A stretch of 64,000 nucleotides of DNA, from positions 62,001 through 126,000 of the forward strand of contig JAIKWU010000013.1 of assembly GCA_024684455.1 (NCBI GenBank). Reading direction: 5' to 3'. Below are positions 8,957 through 17,084 of this stretch, piece by piece. Below the pieces are notes generated by a model. The model was not told where the DNA came from. It did not search any database and saw nothing but the letters and a program-made list of their open reading frames with translations. Source of the DNA: Bacteroidaceae bacterium (lineage in GTDB: Bacteria > Bacteroidota > Bacteroidia > Bacteroidales > Bacteroidaceae). How positions within the stretch are numbered: the first letter of the stretch is position 1; each line of letters begins with the position of its first letter. The position numbers and the translations under genes are program-made.

Positions 8957-9220
8957 CCAAAAGTATTCTAGGACTAGGAGGCGTAACCGAGCAAGCTGGG
9001 AGTACAGTGAACTGAATTGACAGCTACTAAAGATGCGAGCAATTTCATCTAATCGCCAGGGTACACACTAAGTAATACTCTAATGGTGTGTGAAGCACCC
9101 AGATACAAGTCCCTCTGGGATAAAAGAAATCTTGTACTGGTGAAGCCAGATTCCCGCATAAAGCCCGGTAGTCCTTTGAATACTATTTTAAGACGGTAGC
9201 CTGATGGCTATCGTTTTTTT
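8957..9220 (+). ncRNA. structured stand-alone non-coding RNA, family not identified
   Basis: No open frame fits, but the stretch has a promoter in front, a terminator behind and dense base pairing. The ends close with AGTATTC (8962-8968) against GAATACT (9178-9184) and GGACTA (8971-8976) against TAGTCC (9169-9174). Inside are stems AGATG/CATCT (9031/9046), ACACAC/GTGTGT (9063/9086), TACAAG/CTTGTA (9104/9131) with an inner TCCC/GGGA, CTGG/CCAG (9137/9146), and possibly CTGGG/CCCAG (8996/9098). Signatures of RNase P RNA, tmRNA and SRP RNA were looked for and not seen. The Bacteroidales-1 family, known for this kind of promoter and terminator, is a candidate; a 6S-like RNA is another. A cis riboswitch is unlikely because no gene follows on this strand. 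Confidence 0.75.
9193..9220 (+). terminator. Rho-independent terminator of the structured RNA
   Basis: ACGGTAGCC (9193-9201), loop TGAT, GGCTATCGT (9206-9214, one G-U pair), then a run of T to 9220. Read on the other strand the hairpin is followed by a T-rich tract too, so it may stop transcripts from both sides. Confidence 0.88.
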
Positions 9221-9269
9221 ATGATAAAATTCGTAAGCACTATTATTCGCGTATTGTGAATACGCAGAT

Positions 9270-9355
9270 AAAAAATGAGAGGGGGTACTCTCTCGAGCAC
9301 CCCCTTTCCTCTCAATAAGTATTAATTTTTTTAAGGTAAAAAGATTGTTTTTAGG
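9270..9355 (-). ncRNA. candidate small RNA, about 85 nt, facing the structured RNA
   Basis: On the minus strand a well-formed promoter (9362-9391) predicts a start near 9355. About 50 nt later comes a hairpin of GGGGGT against ACCCCC (plus-strand 9281-9286 and 9299-9304), then a T tract (AAAAAA at 9270-9275 on the plus strand). No start codon with a useful frame lies between. If transcription passes this hairpin it would meet the bidirectional terminator at 9193-9220. The product is inferred from signals only. Confidence 0.5.
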
Positions 9356-9361
9356 ATGCTG

Positions 9362-9391
9362 CAAAGTTAGGTATTCTTTGTGCGCCTACAA
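9362..9391 (-). promoter_or_regulatory. minus-strand promoter of the candidate small RNA
   Basis: Read on the minus strand it is TTG, 19 bp, TAACTTTG, an exact Bacteroidota housekeeping promoter. It points away from the gene at 9503-9853, so it is not that gene's promoter. Just upstream lie palindromes CATGTTA-AA-TAACATG (9402-9417) and ATGTGT/ACACAT (9415-9432). Confidence 0.7.
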
Positions 9392-9502
9392 GGTCTTTTT
9401 GCATGTTAAATAACATGTGTGTTCGGACACATCGCGTTTTTAACGCTTTTGTAACATCTTTTTCTCTCGTCTTTTTACCCAATGACTTTTTTGTCTGTCG
9501 CG

Positions 9503-9853
9503 TTACCAGCCAAAGAGGTTGAGCATCATCGGCTCCTGCACCTTTGTTTTTTCCTCCGTCCTATGTACAGGTCCGTCGTCGTCCCACTCGTCAAACACGA
9601 GCTCGAGTTGATAGACGAAGTGGCGGCGCAGGGCATACGTGCCCCACTTGACCCGCATGAACGGCGAGTTCTCCTGATGGCTCTGTTGCCAAAGATAGCG
9701 TTGGATGGTTTCGTAGATGAGTTTGAAGCGAACGGAAGACAACGTGTCGAACAGGTCGCAATTGGCGTTGTAAATGGCGCGTGCGATGGTGCCCACGCGC
9801 ATACCATCGGCGTGGTTCATCAGCATTTCGACCAGTTCGTTGTAGTACTTCAC
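9503..9853 (-). CDS. small conserved protein of unknown function
   Basis: The 116-residue protein is soluble and acidic toward the end, without a signal peptide. It begins with a helical region including VGTIARAIYNANCDLF, followed by LIYETIQRYLWQQSHQENSPF and a C-terminal acidic/proline tail ending LNLFGW. The first half looks like a small winged-helix or HARE-like fold that reads 'variable number of small units', but this is only an impression. It starts 6 bp after the glmM stop, so it is almost certainly co-transcribed with glmM. I do not recognise the family by name. Confidence 0.75.
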   Translation of the reverse strand: MKYYNELVEMLMNHADGMRVGTIARAIYNANCDLFDTLSSVRFKLIYETIQRYLWQQSHQENSPFMRVKWGTYALRRHFVYQLELVFDEWDDDGPVHRTEEKTKVQEPMMLNLFGW

Positions 9854-9859
9854 TTGCTC

Positions 9860-11263
9860 TTAAAAACTCTTGATGATGTCCATGATTTGTCCTGCGATTT
9901 CGTCAGCGGCCTCCATCGTGGCAGCCTCACTATAGACGCGGATGATGGGCTCGGTGTTCGACTTGCGCAGGTGTACCCAGCGGTCGGGGAAGTCGAGTTT
10001 AACGCCGTCAATGTCGTTGACTTCGACATCAGGCTGCTGGCCGTAGAGTTTCTTAACTTTCGACAGAATGGCATCGACGTCGGTGGTAGGCTCAAGGTCG
10101 ATGCGATTTTTGGCGATGCAGTATTCGGGATAGGTGTGTCGCAGTTCGCTCACCTTCTTTCCTTCGTGTGCCAGATGGCTGAGGAAGAGGGCAATGCCGA
10201 CGAGGGCGTCGCGACCGTAGTGGGCTTCGGGGTAGATGACACCGCCATTGCCTTCACCGCCGATGACAGCACCAGTCTCCTTCATCTTCGTGACGACGTT
10301 TACCTCACCAACGGCAGCGGCATTGTAGTCGCGGCCATATTTGCGTGTCACATCGCGCAGGGCACGGGTACTACTGAGGTTTGAGACGGTGTTGCCAGGG
10401 GTGTGACGCAAGATGTAGTCGGCGACGGTGACGAGGGTATATTCCTCGCCGTACATGCGGCCGTCCTCCTGGATGAAGGCGAGACGATCGACGTCGGGGT
10501 CAACGACGAAGGCGACATCGTGATTTCCCTTTGCCATGAGCGACATGATGTCGCCGAGATTCTTCTCGAGGGGTTCGGGGTTGTGCTGGAAGTCACCTGT
10601 AGGTTCACTGTAGAGGGGTGTAACGTGCTGGACGCCGAGTTGCTCGAGCAACTGGGGCAGGATGATGCCGCCGACCGAATTAACGGCATCGAAGGCGACG
10701 CGGAAGTTGGCCTTCTTGATGGCCTCCACGTCAACAAGCGGCAGGGCAAGCACCATGTCGATATGGCGTTGGTTGTAAGTGTCGTCTTCACGGTAGTGGC
10801 CTAGATGGTCAACGTCGGCAAAGTCGAAGTCCTCTGCTTCGGCAATGTGCAAGACTTCGTTGCCTTCGGCGGCATTGAGAAATTCACCGTGATGATTGAG
10901 CAACTTCAGCGCATTCCAATGACGTGGGTTGTGCGAGGCAGTAATGATGATGCCGCCAGCAGCACTCTCCATCGTGACGGCGACTTCGGTGGTAGGGGTG
11001 GTGGCAAGTCCGATGTTGACGACGTCGAAGCCCATGCCCATGAGGGTGCCGCAAACGACGTTCTTGACCATTTCACCACTGATGCGAGCATCACGTCCGA
11101 CAACGATGGTATTGGGATTCTTGACGTTTGCCCCAGCACCTTGACGGCGGATGAGCGTGGCGTAGGCCGACGTAAACTTCACGATGTCGAGGGGATTGAG
11201 CCCCTCACCGGCACGTCCGCCTATGGTTCCGCGGATGCCTGATATGGATTTTATGAGTGACAC
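9860..11263 (-). CDS. glmM: phosphoglucosamine mutase
   Basis: Converts glucosamine-6-phosphate to glucosamine-1-phosphate for UDP-GlcNAc, feeding peptidoglycan and lipid A. All four phosphohexomutase motifs occur in order in the 467-residue protein: VVGRDARISG, the phosphoserine loop TASHNPRHWNALKLL (about residue 105), the metal loop DPDVDRLAF (about 255), the sugar-binding GGEGNGGVIYPEAHYGRD (about 340) and the phosphate-binding RKSNTEPIIRVYSEA near the end. Phosphomannomutase activity is possible, as motifs are shared. The start codon is GTG at 11263, giving MSLIKSISGIRGT, the usual N-terminus. The DUF4827 lipoprotein gene lies directly upstream, a common Bacteroidales arrangement. Confidence 0.92.
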   Translation of the reverse strand: MSLIKSISGIRGTIGGRAGEGLNPLDIVKFTSAYATLIRRQGAGANVKNPNTIVVGRDARISGEMVKNVVCGTLMGMGFDVVNIGLATTPTTEVAVTMESAAGGIIITASHNPRHWNALKLLNHHGEFLNAAEGNEVLHIAEAEDFDFADVDHLGHYREDDTYNQRHIDMVLALPLVDVEAIKKANFRVAFDAVNSVGGIILPQLLEQLGVQHVTPLYSEPTGDFQHNPEPLEKNLGDIMSLMAKGNHDVAFVVDPDVDRLAFIQEDGRMYGEEYTLVTVADYILRHTPGNTVSNLSSTRALRDVTRKYGRDYNAAAVGEVNVVTKMKETGAVIGGEGNGGVIYPEAHYGRDALVGIALFLSHLAHEGKKVSELRHTYPEYCIAKNRIDLEPTTDVDAILSKVKKLYGQQPDVEVNDIDGVKLDFPDRWVHLRKSNTEPIIRVYSEAATMEAADEIAGQIMDIIKSF

Positions 11264-11347
11264 GATATATAAGTTAAAAGTTAATAGTTAAAAGAAGAAA
11301 GTGGAATTTCACGGTATGCGTGATAGCACGCCGTGCATGAGGATTTC

Positions 11348-12031
11348 CTATCGGTTGGGCGGCAACTGATAGGTAATTTCGTAGTAGAAGGGGAGAACGT
11401 AACTCGACGCATTGGCTGTGCCTGAAGTGTGGGGCACGATAATGCGCACTTTGGCTTCGACGCCATCGACCTTCGTCAGTTTCACATAGTCGAGCGGCTT
11501 GAGCCAGCCTTTGGGCACTACTGAGCCGTATTTGGCAGACATGTAGCCGCTGGTGAAACTGGCGGTGTAACTGCGCGCCCGAAGATTATAGGTGCAGAGC
11601 ATCTCGTCGGGAACACTGTTCGTATAGATGTTGCTGTTGGTCGTTGAGGCATTCTTAATGTCGTACTCAAAGAACTTGCAGACGATGGGCTTGGTAACCT
11701 CACCTTTGCTATCTTCTTCTGCCATCTCGACCATCGTCTTGCCTTGTCCCTTTCGGACAATCTGCATGTAAATACCATCGGCATCGAAGACCACAAACTC
11801 ATTGCGATCGAGGTTGGTTGTATAGCCATTGGCAATGAAACTCTCCTCACTGATGATATTGATATGACCGCAGATGGCATTGTCATTTATAAAAGCATTT
11901 ATGGCATCTTTCTCTTTCTCCTTCATGTCGGCATAAGTTTCGCCATTATCACACGAGGTAAGCCCCACAAAGGTAACGCAGCACAACGCCAATGTGAGTT
12001 GCACTGTCCGAATGTATATACTTTTTATCAT
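11348..12031 (-). CDS. DUF4827-type lipoprotein
   Basis: A 227-residue exported lipoprotein. Residues 1-26 form a signal peptide ending in the lipobox GLTSC, so it should be lipidated and sit in an envelope membrane. The rest is a beta-rich domain with a YVKLTKVDG and YEITYQLPP end, reminiscent of FKBP-type folds noted for DUF4827. The frame opens upstream to 12055, but the promoter -7 element (12053-12060) overlaps that ATG, so translation must begin at 12031 (MIKSIYIRT) or possibly 12043. It lies 84 bp before glmM. Family call is from memory of the Bacteroides glmM neighbourhood; function is unknown. Confidence 0.75.
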   Translation of the reverse strand: MIKSIYIRTVQLTLALCCVTFVGLTSCDNGETYADMKEKEKDAINAFINDNAICGHINIISEESFIANGYTTNLDRNEFVVFDADGIYMQIVRKGQGKTMVEMAEEDSKGEVTKPIVCKFFEYDIKNASTTNSNIYTNSVPDEMLCTYNLRARSYTASFTSGYMSAKYGSVVPKGWLKPLDYVKLTKVDGVEAKVRIIVPHTSGTANASSYVLPFYYEITYQLPPNR

Positions 12032-12364
12032 GTTTCTGTGCATAATTTCTTGCAAATGTACGAAAAATTCGATGAAGTAATTGCATGGAAAAATTATTTT
12101 TTATGCAGAACATGAGATTTTTATAAAATTATTTACGAAACTACAGAAATCGGAAGTCTAAATCACACAAAAAGGAGTATCACGGTGTCGGTGCTGCGAC
12201 TTTTCGCTGGCAAACTCCGTTGTTTCACGGCATTATGGCACCCAAGGACGAATCTGTGGCGAGAACATGAAGAAAAATTTTGTGGTTTGCGAAATAGTCG
12301 TTACCTTTGTAGGGTATTGTGTACTTATTTATTCGTACACGCGCATACGTAGCAGATATTATCC
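12032..12364. promoter_or_regulatory. divergent promoter region between the DUF4827 gene and tamB
   Basis: Minus strand: TACATTTG at 12060-12053 serves the lipoprotein gene, with a predicted start near 12046. Plus strand: TTG at 12280-12282, a 19-bp spacer and TACCTTTG at 12302-12309 serve tamB, with a start near 12315 and a leader of about 50 nt. The roughly 220 bp between contain no convincing gene or repeat. Confidence 0.75.
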
Positions 12365-15300
12365 ATGAATACCAACGATAGGAAGAATTCACCACAAAAT
12401 GAGACGGAGGAGATGCCGGCTCCCGACAGCAAAGGACAGCCTGTGAAAGGCTCGAAACTGTGGCGCACTATAGGCAAAGTGGCAATGTGGATCGTACTTA
12501 CGCCGATTGCTTTGCTGATTCTTCTCAGTATCTTGATTTATTTACCGCCAGTGCAACGATGGGCTGTAGATCGCGCAAGCGACTGGCTCAGCGAAGAGAC
12601 AGGCATGGAAGTTGGTGTGGGCAGTGTGAGTCTGCGACCATTTCTTGACCTCTACATGGGCGACATCAAGGCGGGTGACAACTCTGCCGAAGTGCTCGAC
12701 CTCAGTGTCCGTTTCTGGCCGTTGTTCAAGGGGAAAGTCGAAGTGGATAACATTTCGCTGGAGAACCTTCATCTTAACACAGGCGACCTCATCGAAGCGG
12801 CTGCCATCAAAGGCGATGTCGGACAGGCCCGCCTCGATGCGCACAGTGTCAATCTTAGCGAAGGGCTGGCTTGTATCAGCAACGTCATTCTTCGGAATGC
12901 CGACCTCTACGTTGCCCTTGCCGATTCAGTGCCTGAGGACACAATAGAGAGCGAGCCAGTGCTCTGGAAAATTGCCCTCGACAACATTGAGATGGACAAT
13001 GTCCACGCCCGCGTCCTCTTGGCACCGCAGGCCGACAGTGTGATGGTCGGTGCCACCATCGGCCATGCTCATCTGACGGGTATGCTCGACCTAGGTGAGG
13101 AAATCTATCACTTCAAGGACATCGAACTCAGTGAAAGTGCCATCACTTACGATATTCTGACGCAGCCCTATGTACGTGAAGGCTTCGACATGAACCATGT
13201 GTCTCTCACCGATGTCAACGTCAGCATTCCCGACGTACGCTATGCCGGCACGGGCGATATGCAAGTGCTGATTGAAGAACTGAAGGGACGTGAACAGAGC
13301 GGTCTGAACATCACACACACCGAAGGCGAAGTCTTCATGAACAGCAATCAACTTGACGTGCAGCGTCTGGCTCTCCAAACCGACGAGAGCGACCTCACAT
13401 TGGACTTTAAGATGGACATGAACGCCTTTGAAGAAACCAATCCTGGACAGATGTCGGCCAACATCGATGGTCACATTGGCAAGGGCGACATGGCTCTCTT
13501 CGCCGCTCCTTACATTCAGGACATGTTCGGCAAGAAGCAGAGTGCCGTGGCGGGGTTCATCAAAGCCATGCCTTCACAGCCGCTCAACGTGACTGCCAGC
13601 GTCAGCGGAAACATGCAGCACATGCGGGTCAACCACATGGCTGCAACCCTACCCTCACACATCGCCTTCAAAGCCGATGGTGTGCTGGAAAACCTGACGG
13701 ACACGATTGGTGGCATGACGGCCGACCTCAACTACGATGCCACCTTACACGACCTTACGTTTGTCAAGGCTTTCCTTCCTGCCGATGCACGCAACAGTTT
13801 CAACCTGCCGCGCAACATGCGGCTCAAAGGAAATGCTCAGATGGCCGGACAGCAACTCGCTACCAACACGACACTCACAGTGGGCGGCAGCAGCGTGCGT
13901 CTTGCAGGCGGAATGGGAATGGACAACGAGTCGTACGACATCGACATGGACCTGAACAACTTCAATGTCAATCAGTTTGTTCCCCTGGAAGAGCCGACTC
14001 GCCTGACAGGACATGTGAAAGCGAAAGGCCACGGATTCGACTTCCTCTCGCCAAAAACCATTGCTGACGCGAAGGTACAACTGACGCGCGCCAACATGGG
14101 GCAAATCAACCTTGGAGGAAGCGATGCCACACTCCAACTCCAGAACGGCAATCTTTCCTGCCAACTCTCGTGCGACAACGACCAAATTCTGACCAGTGCC
14201 AACGCACAGGGCAAACTTCAAACCAGTGCACTCGACGCCCGACTTGTGCTGCAACTGGCCAAGGCCGACCTGCAGGCCATGGGCTTCAGTGAAACACCTC
14301 TCAACTTCGGCATGGAGGGAGCGATGGATGTCTATTCCGACCTTGGCGACAACTTCCGCGTGAAAGCCAACGTTCACAGCATGGACGCACTCATCGGCAC
14401 CGACCGCCTCACAACCGAGAGTTTCGACATGATTGCCGAAACGACGCGTGACACGACCAATGCCACTGTGCGCACTGGCGACCTCTACTTCGACTTCCAT
14501 GCTCCCCAAAACCTATTCCGCCTGCTCGAACGGTTCGAGCGCATTGGCATCGTCGTTCAGAAGCAGTTGAAGAACCGCACACTCGACATCAATCAACTGA
14601 AGTCCTATATGCCTGTCACGACGCTCAAGGCACACGCTGGTCAACGCAACCCCATCTCACAACTGCTTTATATCTATGGAGTCTCCTTCCGTGAACTTCA
14701 TGCCAACGTAGTGACAAACCCAGAGCAAGGCATCGTGGGCGATGCTCACGTCTATCATCTCAAAGCCGATACCGTCAGTATCGACACTGTTTTCTTCGAC
14801 ATCCAGCAGGATTCTACACAGTTCACGTTCCGCAGCGGTGTGACCTGCGACGACCAGAAACTTTTCCCTGGTTTCTCGGCCCACCTCGATGGCTATGCCT
14901 CCACACAGGATGCCGATGCACGCCTCACGTTCTTCAATAAGCAACGCGAGCAAGGCATCGACCTCGGTCTGCACGCCACGATTACGGACAGCACACTCAA
15001 TGGCCGCCTGTATCCCGAGCAGCCAATTCTCGGTTTCAGGAAGTTTGCACTCAACGAAGACAACTACATCCGTCTGGGCAAAAAGAACAGGATGTGGGCC
15101 AACGTGCGTCTTACGTCGCTGGAAGACAGTTGCCGAATCTCAGTGATGGCGAATCCTGCCGACACCTTGCTGCAAGACATTCGGGCCATCGTCAACAACC
15201 TTGACTTGGCACAACTGCTCGCCGTCATCCCTGGCGCACCGAAGATGACGGGTATGCTCAATCTCGATGCCAACTATGAGCAGAACGACGACCACTTCTG

Positions 15301-17047
15301 GGTGAAGGGTACGACGGGCATCCGCCATTTCAGTTACGAAGGCACGCAGGTGGGCGATGTCGGTGCCGTCTTCGACTATGCACCAATGAATGCCACCGAG
15401 CATGATGTGTTGGCAACCCTGCTGCACAACGACCAAAAAGTGGCCATTGTCAACGGCAAATACAAAGACGAGGGCGACGGCTTCCTGGATGCAAAGATCA
15501 ACCTGACGGACCTTCCGCTGGCGATGTTTGCACCGTTCATCCCTGATCAGATCGTCACGTTCGACGGCACCATCGACGGTGAAGTCACGGCCCGCGGACC
15601 TATTGACAAACTCGACATCAACGGTGAGATTCTACCCTGTGACATGCGCATGAAGAGTGAACTCTATTCGCTCGACATGCGATTTGCCAACAAACCTTTC
15701 ATGATTCACAACAGCCGTATCACCTTCGACAAATACGATATGTATGGCACTGGCAGCCAGCCGCTCACACTGAACGGATGGGTGGACTTTGCCGACACCG
15801 ACAACATTCAACTGAACCTCTCGCTCTACGGCAGAGAGTTCGAACTGATGAACGCGCCTCGCACACGCAAGGCCGTCGTCTTCGGCAAGATGTTCGGCAA
15901 CTTCTTCCTCCGCATGAACGGAACGCTCAACGACCTGAAGATTCGCGGACTCATACGTGTACTAAGCCAGACCGACCTCACCTACGTCATGGCCGACACG
16001 CCGCTCTCCGTTGATTACCGACTGGAAGACATCGTGACGTTCGTCGATTTCACACAACCGCCCGACCCCGACGCCGAACACGTGAAGCGCACGTTCATGG
16101 GAATGGATATGCAGGTGAACCTGACCGTCGAGGACGGTGCCCAGTTCCACTGCGAATTCAGTGCCGACCGCCAGAGTTACGTGAACGTGCAGGGAGGCGG
16201 CAGCCTCGTGCTGAACATGACGCCCGAAGGCGTGATGAACCTGCTCGGCCGCTACACCATCAACGAGGGCGAGATGAAATACACGCTGCCCGTCATTCCG
16301 CTCAAGACCTTCCAAATCCACAACGGCAGTTATGTCGAGTTTACTGGCGACCCGATGAATCCTACCATCAACTTCGCGGCGTCGGAACACACGAAGGCTA
16401 CCGTCAGCGATGCCAGCGGAGGCAGCCGCAGCGTCACCTTCAATGCCGGACTGAAAGTGACCGGCACGCTGGAGAATATGCAACTGCTCTTCACCATCGA
16501 GGCGCCCGAAGACCTTGCCGTCCAAAACGAACTGGCAGCCATGTCCACCGAGGAGAAGAACAAACTGGCCGTCGGGCTGCTCTGCACAGGCATGTACATG
16601 TCGGCCAGCAACTCGTCGAGCATCAGTGCCAACAACGCCCTGAACAACTTCCTGCAGAACGAAATCAACAACATCGCCGGACAGGCCTTCGCCTCGGCAG
16701 TCGATGTCAACGTGGGCATGGAACAATCGATGCGCGACGACGGCACCACCCGCACCGACTATGCCTTCAAGTTCTCGAAGCGCTTCTTCTCCAACCGCCT
16801 CAACGTCATCATCGGCGGACGTGTCAACGCCGACGGCTCGACCCAGGAGAACGAGTCGGGCGCCTACATTGACAATGTCTCGCTCGAATACCGTCTTGAC
16901 AACGGCGGCACACGCTACGTGCGCCTCTACCACGAGAAGAACTACGACAATCTCATTGAGGGCGAAATCATCGAAAACGGGGCCAGCATCGTGCTTCGCA
17001 AGAAACTCGACAAACTCAGCGACTTACTGATTTGGAAGCATCGTTAA
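12365..17047 (+). CDS. tamB: TamB-like envelope translocation/assembly protein
   Basis: A very large (1560-residue) inner-membrane-anchored protein. After a polar N-terminus there is one membrane segment (VAMWIVLTPIALLILLSILI, about residues 40-60), then PPVQRWAVDRASDWLSEETGMEVGVGSV, typical of AsmA/TamB proteins, then a long run of beta repeats forming a periplasm-spanning groove. The last 400 residues carry the conserved TamB (DUF490) end: GRYTINEGEMKYTLPVIP, TGTLENMQLLFTIEAPEDL and KFSKRFFSNRLNVIIGG. It is followed directly by the TamA-like partner, as in other Bacteroidota. The likely job is outer-membrane protein insertion or phospholipid movement. It has a clear promoter (TTG, 19 bp, TACCTTTG). 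Confidence 0.9.
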   Translation: MNTNDRKNSPQNETEEMPAPDSKGQPVKGSKLWRTIGKVAMWIVLTPIALLILLSILIYLPPVQRWAVDRASDWLSEETGMEVGVGSVSLRPFLDLYMGDIKAGDNSAEVLDLSVRFWPLFKGKVEVDNISLENLHLNTGDLIEAAAIKGDVGQARLDAHSVNLSEGLACISNVILRNADLYVALADSVPEDTIESEPVLWKIALDNIEMDNVHARVLLAPQADSVMVGATIGHAHLTGMLDLGEEIYHFKDIELSESAITYDILTQPYVREGFDMNHVSLTDVNVSIPDVRYAGTGDMQVLIEELKGREQSGLNITHTEGEVFMNSNQLDVQRLALQTDESDLTLDFKMDMNAFEETNPGQMSANIDGHIGKGDMALFAAPYIQDMFGKKQSAVAGFIKAMPSQPLNVTASVSGNMQHMRVNHMAATLPSHIAFKADGVLENLTDTIGGMTADLNYDATLHDLTFVKAFLPADARNSFNLPRNMRLKGNAQMAGQQLATNTTLTVGGSSVRLAGGMGMDNESYDIDMDLNNFNVNQFVPLEEPTRLTGHVKAKGHGFDFLSPKTIADAKVQLTRANMGQINLGGSDATLQLQNGNLSCQLSCDNDQILTSANAQGKLQTSALDARLVLQLAKADLQAMGFSETPLNFGMEGAMDVYSDLGDNFRVKANVHSMDALIGTDRLTTESFDMIAETTRDTTNATVRTGDLYFDFHAPQNLFRLLERFERIGIVVQKQLKNRTLDINQLKSYMPVTTLKAHAGQRNPISQLLYIYGVSFRELHANVVTNPEQGIVGDAHVYHLKADTVSIDTVFFDIQQDSTQFTFRSGVTCDDQKLFPGFSAHLDGYASTQDADARLTFFNKQREQGIDLGLHATITDSTLNGRLYPEQPILGFRKFALNEDNYIRLGKKNRMWANVRLTSLEDSCRISVMANPADTLLQDIRAIVNNLDLAQLLAVIPGAPKMTGMLNLDANYEQNDDHFWVKGTTGIRHFSYEGTQVGDVGAVFDYAPMNATEHDVLATLLHNDQKVAIVNGKYKDEGDGFLDAKINLTDLPLAMFAPFIPDQIVTFDGTIDGEVTARGPIDKLDINGEILPCDMRMKSELYSLDMRFANKPFMIHNSRITFDKYDMYGTGSQPLTLNGWVDFADTDNIQLNLSLYGREFELMNAPRTRKAVVFGKMFGNFFLRMNGTLNDLKIRGLIRVLSQTDLTYVMADTPLSVDYRLEDIVTFVDFTQPPDPDAEHVKRTFMGMDMQVNLTVEDGAQFHCEFSADRQSYVNVQGGGSLVLNMTPEGVMNLLGRYTINEGEMKYTLPVIPLKTFQIHNGSYVEFTGDPMNPTINFAASEHTKATVSDASGGSRSVTFNAGLKVTGTLENMQLLFTIEAPEDLAVQNELAAMSTEEKNKLAVGLLCTGMYMSASNSSSISANNALNNFLQNEINNIAGQAFASAVDVNVGMEQSMRDDGTTRTDYAFKFSKRFFSNRLNVIIGGRVNADGSTQENESGAYIDNVSLEYRLDNGGTRYVRLYHEKNYDNLIEGEIIENGASIVLRKKLDKLSDLLIWKHR

Positions 17048-17055
17048 GTACTTGG
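17044..17055. repeat. single copy of the CYAAGYRCTTRG palindrome after tamB
   Basis: TTAAGTACTTGG overlaps the tamB stop codon. It resembles one unit of the spaced arrays at 21036-21120 and 32860-32939. As a lone copy it may be chance. Confidence 0.4.
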
Positions 17056-17084
17056 AAGAGGCAAAAAACATAGACAAAGAATTA

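Noticed and set aside
8957..9220. Riboswitch such as cobalamin or SAM in front of a gene
   Set aside because: No same-strand gene follows the terminator, and cobalamin-box or SAM signatures were not recognised.
17052..17084. TTG start extending TamL by 11 residues
   Set aside because: ATG at 17085 directly opens a normal lipoprotein signal peptide.
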